From Clostridiales bacterium UBA1752 (GTDB taxonomy: Bacteria; Bacillota; Clostridia; Oscillospirales; CAG-382): a stretch of 59,512 bases of DNA. Position 1 is the first letter of the stretch. Each line of letters begins with the position of its first letter. A program made the position numbers and the translations under genes. Shown here piece by piece: positions 7,680 to 15,980 of this stretch. The notes below the pieces were generated by a model. That model was given only the letters and a program-made list of their open reading frames with translations, did not search any database and was not told the DNA's origin. The stretch lies in contig DCHM01000009.1 of assembly GCA_002314835.1 (NCBI GenBank), forward strand, positions 1 to 59,512, in the 5' to 3' direction.

Positions 7680-8887
7680 TCTTCTCTTTTCCGATTTATT
7701 TCATCAAGCACGGAGTAAATCTGCCGATTTGACATCACGACGGGAGGCGAATAGTTGATGGAATCCCACGCGATTGCACGTGCGAGTGACTTATAATCCG
7801 ATTGTTTGATTATGCCTTTAGTGTCTGCAAATCCGCATAAGTCAATCAGCTCGCCGATTGATACGAGCAGCTTATCACAGCACTCAGCGTCACTCGCAGA
7901 TTCATCTGCTAAGCCGCAATACCGCGACAGCTCGGCAAGGCGCTTTTGGCACTTTGATTTTTGCATACTCATCACGGGCAGCAGCGCGAGTGCTATCGCG
8001 TTGCCGTGAGGGATGTGATATTTTGCGCCGATGGAATGTGCAAACGCGTGAACGTATCCTGCAAGCTGCTTATTGATGGCGTTGCCGCCGTAATGCGCGG
8101 CGAGGCACATATTCTGCCTTGCCTCGACGTTTTGGGGTTCGTTGATAATAATAGGGAGGTTTTGTAGCACGAGCTTTACGCACTCCATACTCTTTTTCAT
8201 ATCCTCCGCAGGCACTCTGACCGAGGCAACGACACCCTCGAGCCCGTGGCTGAGTGCGTCAATACCGCAGGCACAGGTGATTTTGCTCGGTGCTTTAACC
8301 GTCAGCTCGCTGTCGAGGATTACGCCGCGAACGTCCAACCCCACGACGACGGTGGCAGTCTTGCTGCCTTTTTGGTTCGTCACGACCGCACCGACGGTAA
8401 TCTCGGCGCCCGTGCCCGACGTCGTCGGAATAGCTATGATGGGCAACGTCTTTTTGGGCACTAACAAAAACTTGCGCAGCAGAGATTTTGACTTTTGCTT
8501 TTTTAGTCTCACACCTGCGGCAATCATTTTGCACGAATCCATCACCGCGCCGCCTCCGAGTGCTACGACGGCGTCGGCGTTGCAGTCTGTCGCTTTGCTT
8601 ATCCCACCGTCTATAATCGTAAGATTGGGCTCGGAAGAAATATCCGCAAAAACAGAGTAATCGACGCCGCATTCTTTGAGTGACTCGATGATTTTTTCGT
8701 GTAAACCGAGCGAAAAAATCGTCTTGTCGGTGACGAGCAGGACACGCTTAAAGCCGTTATTGCGGCATATTTCCCCAACCTTGACACGCGTGCCGAATCC
8801 TTCCTCCGTTTTTGGTTCGGGAAGCGGCACCGCCTTGATGACGACGCCCGGCAAACGCCTTATCAACGTGCGCAATATGTAAAGCAT
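7676..8887 (-). CDS. Iron-containing alcohol dehydrogenase
   Basis: A 403-residue group III alcohol dehydrogenase. The nucleotide-binding segment is VVALGGGAVMDSCKMIA (about residues 108-124), followed by TTSGTGAE. The metal-binding part shows CGIDALSHGLEG and HAFAHSIGAKYHIPHGNAIA, which supply the Asp and His ligands of the family. ATG 8887 follows AGGAGA by eight bases and lies three bases after the membrane-protein stop. The middle gene of a three-gene reverse operon, it overlaps the aldehyde dehydrogenase by four bases. It probably reduces an aldehyde or oxidises a primary alcohol during fermentation; the substrate is unknown. Confidence 0.92.
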   Translation of the reverse strand: MLYILRTLIRRLPGVVIKAVPLPEPKTEEGFGTRVKVGEICRNNGFKRVLLVTDKTIFSLGLHEKIIESLKECGVDYSVFADISSEPNLTIIDGGISKATDCNADAVVALGGGAVMDSCKMIAAGVRLKKQKSKSLLRKFLLVPKKTLPIIAIPTTSGTGAEITVGAVVTNQKGSKTATVVVGLDVRGVILDSELTVKAPSKITCACGIDALSHGLEGVVASVRVPAEDMKKSMECVKLVLQNLPIIINEPQNVEARQNMCLAAHYGGNAINKQLAGYVHAFAHSIGAKYHIPHGNAIALALLPVMSMQKSKCQKRLAELSRYCGLADESASDAECCDKLLVSIGELIDLCGFADTKGIIKQSDYKSLARAIAWDSINYSPPVVMSNRQIYSVLDEINRKREE

Positions 8888-8890
8888 AAT

Positions 8891-9577
8891 CTATGTCTCC
8901 TGTGTTTTTCTTTCTTTTACTAACGTGAATACGAGCATAAAAACTATCATCAGTATTTCACCTATCATGGAGATAAAGAAAATATAATCGCCGTTACCCG
9001 TAGCAGGTCCGAGTGCGCTGAAAACGAGCATTGACATTCCGGCCGCAAACAAAAGCGGCGTCTTTTCTTTTATCCAAACAGCAATGCCGCAAGCTATCAG
9101 CACAACTACGATTCCGACATTCAAAAGCGAAAACACCGCCGAAGCCCAAGCCGGAGTCAGCCCTTCAACAGATGCCATACGCGTTACGCCTGCGATTTTA
9201 CGGACGTCCAAGACGGTAGCGCATCCTTCCGCCGCGCCTGCTATCATAAACACGAGGGTCAATCCGTAGATAATATATCCGTATGGCTTTTTGGTTTTGA
9301 GAGACAAGCTGCAAAAGACTATTATCAACGAAATCAGCACACCGTGGGAGACAAATCGGATTTGAGATAAGCTTTTTAAAGCGCCGACGTCGAGATACGC
9401 ACCGATACAGATAACTAATGCGTCAAACAAAAGTCCCAACGTGACGCAGGCAAGTATCAGCGTCAAAACCGATTTGGTTTTAATAAATCTGACAATCATA
9501 TACACGAGCAAAAGTAACTCGAGTATCGTTATTATCCATATTATCGGAGCACAGCTGACGCTTAATATTCTTTCCAC
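8891..9577 (-). CDS. Seven-helix membrane protein of unknown function
   Basis: I do not recognise this protein. It is about 228 residues and very hydrophobic, with seven predicted membrane helices (the first in CAPIIWIITILELLLLVYM, the last in FFISMIGEILMIVFML) and a short charged C-tail KERKTQET. The start is uncertain: GTG 9577 has AAAGGA about twelve bases upstream, while the longest frame begins at TTG 9619 without a ribosome site. It is the first gene of the operon with the alcohol and aldehyde dehydrogenases, with a near-consensus promoter upstream. A link to alcohol or aldehyde sensing or transport is only a guess from context. Confidence 0.75.
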   Translation of the reverse strand: MERILSVSCAPIIWIITILELLLLVYMIVRFIKTKSVLTLILACVTLGLLFDALVICIGAYLDVGALKSLSQIRFVSHGVLISLIIVFCSLSLKTKKPYGYIIYGLTLVFMIAGAAEGCATVLDVRKIAGVTRMASVEGLTPAWASAVFSLLNVGIVVVLIACGIAVWIKEKTPLLFAAGMSMLVFSALGPATGNGDYIFFISMIGEILMIVFMLVFTLVKERKTQET

Positions 9578-9646
9578 TGCTGATATCAGTCCTTTCAAAG
9601 CATGATTATTTGTAAACAAGCGGCAAAGAGTGTTGTTTATTTAGAA

Positions 9647-9675
9647 ATTATAACATATCTATTATTTATAATCAA
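9647..9675 (-). promoter_or_regulatory. Promoter of the membrane protein-alcohol dehydrogenase-aldehyde dehydrogenase operon
   Basis: Reverse-strand TTGATT (9670-9675), 17 bp, TATAAT (9647-9652). It places the transcript start near 9640. Confidence 0.75.
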
Positions 9676-9801
9676 TAGATTTAAAAGCATTATTGCAATA
9701 TCTGATTTTCGCTCAATATCACACGGCTTTGCCTGTACTCATTAACGGACAGCCATTGCGTTATCCTTAAAGCGAACCAAAAACAAGGAGGAGCGATTAT
9801 T

Positions 9802-10032
9802 ATGTTTGACAAGGGTATTTTCGGCAAGCTTTTTGACTTAAACAACGACGGACGGCTCGACAGTCTCGAAAGGGCGGTTGATTTTGCCGCTTTTATGAGC
9901 GTCCTCGAGGACGAAGAAAAGGAAACGCAGGAGAGCAGCACCGCTTTTAGCTCGGACGACGATGACGACGATTTATTTGACGAAGACGAAGAGGACGACG
10001 TATTTATTGACGATGACGGCGATGACGCCTGA
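9802..10032 (+). CDS. Small acidic protein with an EF-hand-like loop
   Basis: A 76-residue protein. A hydrophobic, basic N-terminus (MFDKGIFGKLF) leads into DLNNDGRLDSLERA, which has the DxNxDGxLxxxE spacing of an EF-hand or dockerin calcium loop, then a short helix and a C-terminal third made almost wholly of Asp and Glu. A strong AAGGAGG site precedes ATG 9802. There is no signal peptide. No family function is known to me; calcium or polycation binding is inference. It is monocistronic, upstream of the surface-lipoprotein region. The unusual composition is not low-complexity noise, because the loop and start signals are well formed. Confidence 0.75.
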   Translation: MFDKGIFGKLFDLNNDGRLDSLERAVDFAAFMSVLEDEEKETQESSTAFSSDDDDDDLFDEDEEDDVFIDDDGDDA

Positions 10033-10119
10033 CGATTAGGCGTAAAAAAAGCAAGCCGTATCCGATGCAGGCGACGTCAACACGCGCTACTTTTTGCCGT
10101 TTTATTGTGACAAATGTCA

Positions 10120-10149
10120 TTGACAAGGCGCGGCATAGTATGATAGTAT
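10120..10149 (+). promoter_or_regulatory. Promoter of the Big2/GLUG lipoprotein gene
   Basis: TTGACA (10120-10125) with TAGTAT (10144-10149) at 18 bp. Just upstream TGACA-AA-TGTCA (10108-10119) forms a short inverted repeat that could be an operator. Confidence 0.5.
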
Positions 10150-10188
10150 CAAAAAGTGTTAAAAATTAACGATATCGGGGACGGCAAC

Positions 10189-12567
10189 ATGAAAAAAGTA
10201 TTTGCGATAATGCTCTGCATAGTGATGATATTCAGTTTATCATCGTGTGACGAGCTCGACGAATTATTAAAGAGTCTCGGCCTAAAGGTTGATACCGAGG
10301 TTTCGGAGGAAATATCCAAAGAAATTTCGGAGGAGATTTCGGAAGAAGAATCCATCGAAATATCCGAGGAGGAATCTGTCGAGGTTTCCGAGGAGGAATC
10401 TGTCGAGGTTTCCGAAGAAGAATCTACCGAAGTCTCGGAGGAGGAGTCTATCGAGGTTTCCGAGGAGGAGTCTATCGAGGTTTCGGAAGAGGAATCTATA
10501 GAAGAATCGCAAACCCCCGTCGCGGTCACTGCGATTACGCTCACAGCGAGCAAGACCGAGCTTTACGTCGGCGAAACGTCGATTATTACCGCGTCGGTTA
10601 CTCCCGTTAACGCAGACAATAAGGGCGTTACTTTTGCCGTTTCGTCAGGCAGCAGTAACGCTACCATAACCTCAGACGGCACTCTGACAGCCGTCAAGGT
10701 CGGCACAGTCACCGTCACGGCGACTGCATCCGACGGCAGTGGCGTCAAGGCGACTATAAACATCACGGTCAAGCCCGTCAAGGCGACAAAGCTGACGCTA
10801 TCCGCCGCAAAGACGACGATAACCGTCGGCGACAAGCTGACGGTAGTCGCAAGCGTCACGCCTGCAAACGCCGATGACAAGAGCGTTACCTTCAGCATTT
10901 CCAAGGGCAGCAGTCTCGCGTCTATCGACAAGAGCGGCGTGCTGACAGCCAAGGGCGAAGGCAGCGTCACGGTCAAGGCGGTCACCAACGACGGCAGCAA
11001 GCTGAGTGCTACGCTTAACGTCACCATCAAAGCCAAGGCACTGCACGAGGGCTCGGGCACAAAGTCCGACCCGTATCTGATAAAGAGCGAATCCGACCTC
11101 AAAAACCTCTCGGCTTATACCAAAAAATCGGGACTTTATTTCAAGCAGACAGCCGATATTGCGCTGACTGCCGAGTGGACGCCGATAGAATACTTTGATC
11201 ACAATTACGACGGTCAGGGCTACGCCATCAAGGACCTCAAAATCAGCGGTGACAAATACCGTCTCGGCGGCATAGGCTTGTTTGCTTCGTCAAATAGCGC
11301 CGTGCTGCAAAATATCGTTTTGCAAAACGTAGATATTAACGTGGAAATAAGCGACTCCACGGGTGCGCTCGTCGGCGGTGCAATCGACACCACGATAACA
11401 AACGTCAAGGTCACGGGCACGGTATGCAACGAGAGCGGCTATTCGCTCGGCGGCATAGTCGGCACTTATTATATCAGCGAGGGCAAAGCCTCGGGCGTAA
11501 CCAAATGCACCTTTGAGGGCACCGTCAACGGCACCCAAGACGTCGGCGGCATAGTCGGCAACGCGACCAACAGTCACGTCGAGGACGAAGACCCCGATAC
11601 CTACGCATCTTATCACACGCCGGTAACGATAGGTGAATGTGCTTTTTACGGCAAGGTAACAGGCAACGAAAGCGTCGGCGGCATAGTCGGCAATGCCCAA
11701 ACAATCAACATCACAAAATGCTATACAGACGTCACGGTAGAGGTCAAATACCGCAACGCAGGCGGCATAGTCGGCGAATATTTGGGCGGCTATATGGGCA
11801 GCTACAAGAGCACGCACTATACGTCTTATATCTCCGAAAATTACTCTCACTTTGACATCAAGAGCGTCAATACCTCGTCGTCGTACGGCAATGCATTTTT
11901 CGGCGGCATAGGCGGCTGGGTCAGCTCCTTCTGCGGCATCGACATCAGAGATAACGGCGCAGTCGGCACGATTTATTGCAACGGCACGTGGAGTAGCTGC
12001 CAGGACAGAACGACCTACGACGGCGGTCTGTGGGACAGATACCGCAACCCCTGCGGCGCACTGATTGCTTATCTCAATTTGGCACGCGGCAAGCTTAATT
12101 TCACGGGCAATATTGCAGACGCCGAGATAACGTGGGCAAAATCGGTTTGCACCGACGACCTCACTTACTGCCGCGGCTCGCTCGTCGGCTGGTTTAAGGA
12201 CACGGCGACGCGCGACCTAATCAAGGACGAGTACAAAGCGAGCGGCAAAGCTTTTAGCAGCACTTGGTACGTCGATATAACCGAATCAATGCTAAAGGAC
12301 ACGATTATGGGTTGTCTCGACAATAACTACTGCGTCAGCACCGACCGCAACTGGTTTGAATCTCACCCTCGCATAGTGATAAAGAGCAGCTCGTACGCTT
12401 CGGCTTACAAGAGCATGCCGAGATACACCTACGTAAACAATATCACCAAGGACGCCTACAAGCTGCAAAGCACATTTGCAGGTCTCGACTTTACGTCCCG
12501 GTGGACTATGACCGCCTCGGGGCCGGTACCAACGGCAGTTATGTCGCGTGTTAAGCACGCGTCGTAA
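10189..12567 (+). CDS. Surface lipoprotein with Ser/Glu repeat stalk, two Big2 domains and GLUG repeats
   Basis: A 792-residue exported lipoprotein. The signal peptide ends at lipobox LSSC (about residues 17-20). Residues about 34-105 are an eight-residue Ser/Glu repeat (EVSEEES plus V, T or I). Two Ig-like Big2 modules follow (about 107-190 and 190-275; VTAITLTASKTELYVGE and ATKLTLSAAKTTITVGD), then a long region with GLUG-type repeats (GTQDVGGIVGN, GNESVGGIVGN, NAGGIVGEY). Such architecture is typical of bacterial adhesins or surface structural proteins. ATG 10189 was chosen over ATG 10156 because it starts the signal peptide. A terminator follows at 12638. The ligand is unknown. Confidence 0.85.
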   Translation: MKKVFAIMLCIVMIFSLSSCDELDELLKSLGLKVDTEVSEEISKEISEEISEEESIEISEEESVEVSEEESVEVSEEESTEVSEEESIEVSEEESIEVSEEESIEESQTPVAVTAITLTASKTELYVGETSIITASVTPVNADNKGVTFAVSSGSSNATITSDGTLTAVKVGTVTVTATASDGSGVKATINITVKPVKATKLTLSAAKTTITVGDKLTVVASVTPANADDKSVTFSISKGSSLASIDKSGVLTAKGEGSVTVKAVTNDGSKLSATLNVTIKAKALHEGSGTKSDPYLIKSESDLKNLSAYTKKSGLYFKQTADIALTAEWTPIEYFDHNYDGQGYAIKDLKISGDKYRLGGIGLFASSNSAVLQNIVLQNVDINVEISDSTGALVGGAIDTTITNVKVTGTVCNESGYSLGGIVGTYYISEGKASGVTKCTFEGTVNGTQDVGGIVGNATNSHVEDEDPDTYASYHTPVTIGECAFYGKVTGNESVGGIVGNAQTINITKCYTDVTVEVKYRNAGGIVGEYLGGYMGSYKSTHYTSYISENYSHFDIKSVNTSSSYGNAFFGGIGGWVSSFCGIDIRDNGAVGTIYCNGTWSSCQDRTTYDGGLWDRYRNPCGALIAYLNLARGKLNFTGNIADAEITWAKSVCTDDLTYCRGSLVGWFKDTATRDLIKDEYKASGKAFSSTWYVDITESMLKDTIMGCLDNNYCVSTDRNWFESHPRIVIKSSSYASAYKSMPRYTYVNNITKDAYKLQSTFAGLDFTSRWTMTASGPVPTAVMSRVKHAS
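10297..10509 (+). repeat. In-frame 24-bp tandem repeat coding for a Ser/Glu stalk
   Basis: About eight imperfect copies of a 24-bp unit (GAGGTTTCCGAGGAGGAATC plus four bases) lie inside the lipoprotein gene. The copies differ mainly at third positions, and the encoded octapeptide is conserved, so the array is maintained as protein sequence. It could vary in copy number. Confidence 0.85.
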
Positions 12568-12609
12568 TGATGTGTCTGCGGACGTGTGCGGTTTTTCATG
12601 CTCCGCAAG

Positions 12610-12621
12610 GCGCAATTCATC
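12610..12621. repeat. Short motif shared with the palindromic repeat at 24587
   Basis: GCGCAATTCATC here is the reverse complement of 24587-24598. It may be a decayed copy of the same dispersed palindromic element. Confidence 0.25.
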
Positions 12622-12637
12622 ACTCTCCTCATAAGCA

Positions 12638-12679
12638 AGCCGACTGCAAAAAGGTTTTTCCTTCCGCAGTCGGTTTTTT
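12638..12679 (+). terminator. Terminator of the Big2/GLUG lipoprotein gene
   Basis: CCGACTGC (12640-12647) pairs with GCAGTCGG (12666-12673), followed by six T. Confidence 0.8.
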
Positions 12680-12714
12680 GTAACCTTTGGACGCAAAACA
12701 CGACATTATTGATG

Positions 12715-12743
12715 TTGATATTTACAAAAGAATATAGTATAAT
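12715..12743 (+). promoter_or_regulatory. Promoter of the two-gene surface protein operon
   Basis: TTGATA (12715-12720), 17 bp, TATAAT (12738-12743), 42 bases before the start codon. Confidence 0.75.
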
Positions 12744-12785
12744 CAATCAACGAAAAAGCGTTTTAATACCTACGGAGGAACCACC

Positions 12786-14864
12786 ATGCGACATTTTTGC
12801 AAAAAAACGATTTCTATTTTACTGTTTGTCCTGCTCGTCACGGGCGTGTTTGCTATTCAAGCAGCCGCCGAACTCGAAGGCAAAAAGGAAATTGCTCTGC
12901 TAATCAGCAAAGACCTTTGTACCGATACGCCGGCAGACGACGGCAGTACCGTCTGCGAATATCAGGCAACCGACAAAGCCACGGGCGATCTGTACGCCAT
13001 CAGCTTTACGTATTTTCCCATTGATAATATGACGAGCACCGGCCCTGCGAGCGAGGTACATTACAACCTCAAGCAAATGCTAAACCCCGAGTTTAGCAAT
13101 CTGACGAGCGGCGAAGCTAAGGCTTTGACCGCCGCGGACTATTCGGTAAACGGCAACGATATTAAAATCATTCTGGAAACCGAAACCGAGTATTACACCG
13201 TTTCCGCGTTCTACACCGTCTCCTGCGATACTGCGGAGGGTGTGACCTTCAGCGTTCCCGAGGGCGCCAACGCAAACGATATAGTCGTCGTAGCGCCTCA
13301 AATCGCCGACGGCTATGCCCTGTCCGGCTTTTATTACACCGACGGCACGGGCGAGCACGATTTCACCTTTATAAACGGTGAATATTCCTTCATTATGCCG
13401 TACAGCGAGGTTAGCATCCACGCTACCTCTGCCAAATACAGCGGTCAGTACCTCGACTTTACAAACGGCACCTACACGCTCAACGATTCCGAAATTGCCA
13501 TCGGTGGTCAGTATTACGTAAAATCCGCGATAAACGTCGATTCAAAGGCAGTTGCCAACCTCGAAATCTCATCTTTCCGCATGAGCCAGACGCCGGGCGG
13601 TCTCTTGATTACGGGCGGCGAAATGAATCATTTTGGAATCTTCTGCAACGACGGTTTTTCGATTAAGTCCGTCACCTTTGTTTACGGTTATTCGGAAACG
13701 GCAGGCGGATATATCGGCTTTGGCTCGACAAAATACACCGCAGACATGACCGCGACGGCTTGGTCCTTGGAAAAATGCAAGATGGGCAAAGGCACGGTCG
13801 TTGCAACCACCGATGCCCGTTGCGTCGGACTTACCGAAACCGTCGTAAACACGACCGAGCTTGTCTTTGACAAAGTTGCTTGGTGGAGCGACTCACAGCG
13901 CGGAGTTCTGCTGCAGGGCATCTGGGTCGAATTTGAAGAAATAACCTGGCCCGAGGAATACATCGCCGAGCAATCGACCGACAGCACGTCAGACTTTACC
14001 TTTAACGGCAGCATTCAAAACTGTTTTTGCGGATTGAAATATACGCAAAAAGTCGGATTTGAATGCACGGAATACACCTTAGAGTACATGGACACCGACG
14101 GTATGCTCATCGTCGTCGTCCTGCGTCTCCCCGGCAAGTACGTCGGCACCTTCCCGGTAGGCACCTACGACATCGTCAACCTCGACGACGGCTACGGTGC
14201 TCTCCGCTACCGCCACGCTACGAGCGGCTCCTTCTGCGCTGAGTACTTTAACTACTGGGGCAACACATACATTATCACACCTTTGTGGGGCCTTGCAAAG
14301 GGCACCGTGACTTTTGAAATTACGGAAGATCAAAAGATGCAGATAAAGATTGACGCCGTAAACTCAAAGGGCGCCAAAATCAACGTGAAATTGTCGGAAG
14401 ACGTAGAACCCACTACGGCTGCCATGAGTGATTTCAGTGTGTTTAATCAGACTGCAGACGGCACTTCCACGATTCGTTGCCCCGAATTTGACAGCCTCAC
14501 GATGAAGTCAGTAAGCCCCGACGGCACCGTTGACTATTACAAAGAGCTCGCCGACCTTGCCGCGTCTTACCTTAGCGAAAACGATATCGACGGTATCGCC
14601 TCCGCACGCATTAGTGAGTTTGCCGCGCTCGGTCTGTCGGATGAACTGACAAACGGCGAAAACGCGGCACTTATCTCTAACAAAATGGCAGAAATCCAGA
14701 GTGAGCTGAATGCGGCACGCCTAAAAAAAGCCGCTGATGCAAACAAAACACTCACGGTCTGCCTCATCTGTGTTTCGGTCGTTGCACTTGCCTCGATAAC
14801 CGCACTTGTTGTCATTCTCGCAAAAAAGAAAAAGCAATACAGCCCAACCTGTAACGAGGAGTAA
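12786..14864 (+). CDS. Exported surface protein with C-terminal membrane anchor, function unknown
   Basis: A 692-residue protein I do not recognise as a family. It has a signal peptide (KKTISILLFVLLVTGVFAI, cleavage near AAAE), a large extracellular region rich in Thr, Gly and aromatic residues, a module near residues 139-214 ending in YSFIMPYSEVSIHAT (similar to small beta repeats of surface proteins), a helical stalk at about 590-650 and a C-terminal membrane helix (about 660-682) followed by KKKKQ. The anchor has no LPxTG, so it is not a sortase substrate. CGGAGG precedes ATG 12786. The gene is followed after three bases by a beta-helix lipoprotein, so the two are probably co-expressed cell-surface factors. 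Confidence 0.8.
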   Translation: MRHFCKKTISILLFVLLVTGVFAIQAAAELEGKKEIALLISKDLCTDTPADDGSTVCEYQATDKATGDLYAISFTYFPIDNMTSTGPASEVHYNLKQMLNPEFSNLTSGEAKALTAADYSVNGNDIKIILETETEYYTVSAFYTVSCDTAEGVTFSVPEGANANDIVVVAPQIADGYALSGFYYTDGTGEHDFTFINGEYSFIMPYSEVSIHATSAKYSGQYLDFTNGTYTLNDSEIAIGGQYYVKSAINVDSKAVANLEISSFRMSQTPGGLLITGGEMNHFGIFCNDGFSIKSVTFVYGYSETAGGYIGFGSTKYTADMTATAWSLEKCKMGKGTVVATTDARCVGLTETVVNTTELVFDKVAWWSDSQRGVLLQGIWVEFEEITWPEEYIAEQSTDSTSDFTFNGSIQNCFCGLKYTQKVGFECTEYTLEYMDTDGMLIVVVLRLPGKYVGTFPVGTYDIVNLDDGYGALRYRHATSGSFCAEYFNYWGNTYIITPLWGLAKGTVTFEITEDQKMQIKIDAVNSKGAKINVKLSEDVEPTTAAMSDFSVFNQTADGTSTIRCPEFDSLTMKSVSPDGTVDYYKELADLAASYLSENDIDGIASARISEFAALGLSDELTNGENAALISNKMAEIQSELNAARLKKAADANKTLTVCLICVSVVALASITALVVILAKKKKQYSPTCNEE

Positions 14865-14867
14865 ATA

Positions 14868-15932
14868 ATGAAAAAGCTAATCGTACTTTTGATATTGACG
14901 GCTCTCGCGCTCACGAGCTGCGGCAACGCCTTTTACGGCATACCGACGGGCACGGCAATGCCCGAGCAGGACACGACCTACGCCACCGGCGCTACCGTCA
15001 CCGTAGGCAGTGAAACCACGCACTACGCAGACGTCACCGAGGCTTGGACGCAGGCAAACAGCATAACCGATGAATCAGTCACCGTCAAGCTGTTTCAAGA
15101 CTGGATTGCAGACTGCGGCGACTTTGGCAAGCACGGGGGCAAAGGCTTTACCGATAACGGCTCGCTGCTCATCGAAACGCGCGGCGACGCAGGCTCGGAG
15201 GGCGGCACGGCAAGGTCGTTTACCCTTGACCTCAACTGCCACACCTTGGACGGCGGCGTCGGCAAAGCAGGCGGAGAAGGCACAAACAGAGTAGCCGACA
15301 GGTCGGTTATTACGGCCAAATGCGGCGAAGTATTTGTTTACTGCGGACTTATCACCATCAAAAACGGCACCGTCAAGGGCGGCTGTGCCACTCTCGGCGG
15401 CGGCATCTATATCGAAAAAAGATGGAATGACGTCATACTGCAAAATCTCACCATAACGGGCAATTACGCGCTCGAATCGGGCGGCGGCGTGGCTTTTGAG
15501 TTCGCTCGCGGCACGCTCAAAATCATAGACTGCACGATTACCGACAACGCGTCGCATATCGACGGCGCAGGCGTTTATACCCACAATATGCGCGTCACGT
15601 GGGCTGACCCCTACGTTGACGTCAGCGGCAAGGTTATCATCAAGGACAACTTTGCAGACGGCAAGGCGTCTAACCTGCAGCTCTACAACTTTGCGGACGA
15701 CAGCCTGCCTTACGACGATTACAAGCTGAGCGGTATGACAAAGCTGACCTCCGGCTCCGAAATCGGCATCAGCTTTGAGTGCGGCAACGGCATGCTGACT
15801 AACGAAATCGAGGACGGTCTCAGCTCCACGATTCTGTCGTATCTCAAGGCGGATAAGGGCTCGATAACCCATACCGTCCGCAGCGTCGGCTGTGACGACT
15901 ATTATACTTATTACGTAACCGTAAACGACTAA
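14868..15932 (+). CDS. Parallel beta-helix lipoprotein
   Basis: A 354-residue lipoprotein: signal peptide and lipobox LTSC (about residues 15-18), then a pectate-lyase-like right-handed beta-helix. Repeated rungs such as TIKNGTVKGG, LTITGNYALESGGGV and CTITDNASHIDGAGVYT match the pattern of polymorphic outer-membrane or right-handed beta-helix repeats. No pectate-lyase catalytic set is evident, so carbohydrate binding or adhesion is as likely as catalysis. The ribosome site GAGGAG overlaps the stop of the upstream gene, showing coupling. A bidirectional terminator follows. Confidence 0.8.
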   Translation: MKKLIVLLILTALALTSCGNAFYGIPTGTAMPEQDTTYATGATVTVGSETTHYADVTEAWTQANSITDESVTVKLFQDWIADCGDFGKHGGKGFTDNGSLLIETRGDAGSEGGTARSFTLDLNCHTLDGGVGKAGGEGTNRVADRSVITAKCGEVFVYCGLITIKNGTVKGGCATLGGGIYIEKRWNDVILQNLTITGNYALESGGGVAFEFARGTLKIIDCTITDNASHIDGAGVYTHNMRVTWADPYVDVSGKVIIKDNFADGKASNLQLYNFADDSLPYDDYKLSGMTKLTSGSEIGISFECGNGMLTNEIEDGLSSTILSYLKADKGSITHTVRSVGCDDYYTYYVTVND

Positions 15933-15976
15933 AAAAGAAACGGTGTAGCCTCGCTTTGAGACTGCACCGCTTTTTT
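15931..15976. terminator. Bidirectional terminator between convergent genes
   Basis: CGGTGTAG (15941-15948) pairs with CTGCACCG (15962-15969), flanked by an A tract on the left and six T on the right. It can serve both the beta-helix lipoprotein and the decarboxylase gene. Confidence 0.8.
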
Positions 15977-15980
15977 ATAT

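Noticed and set aside
10020..10050. Hairpin ACGCC/GGCGT after the acidic mini-protein as a terminator.
   Set aside because: It is followed by A rather than T on the coding strand, and the stem overlaps the end of the gene; too weak.
10297..10509. CRISPR-like regular repeats.
   Set aside because: The units are contiguous and coding, with no spacers; no cas genes are present.
10282..10512. Long open frames on other strands and frames across the Ser/Glu repeat.
   Set aside because: They are by-products of the 24-bp period and have repetitive Arg/Phe or Ser/Asp products without start signals.
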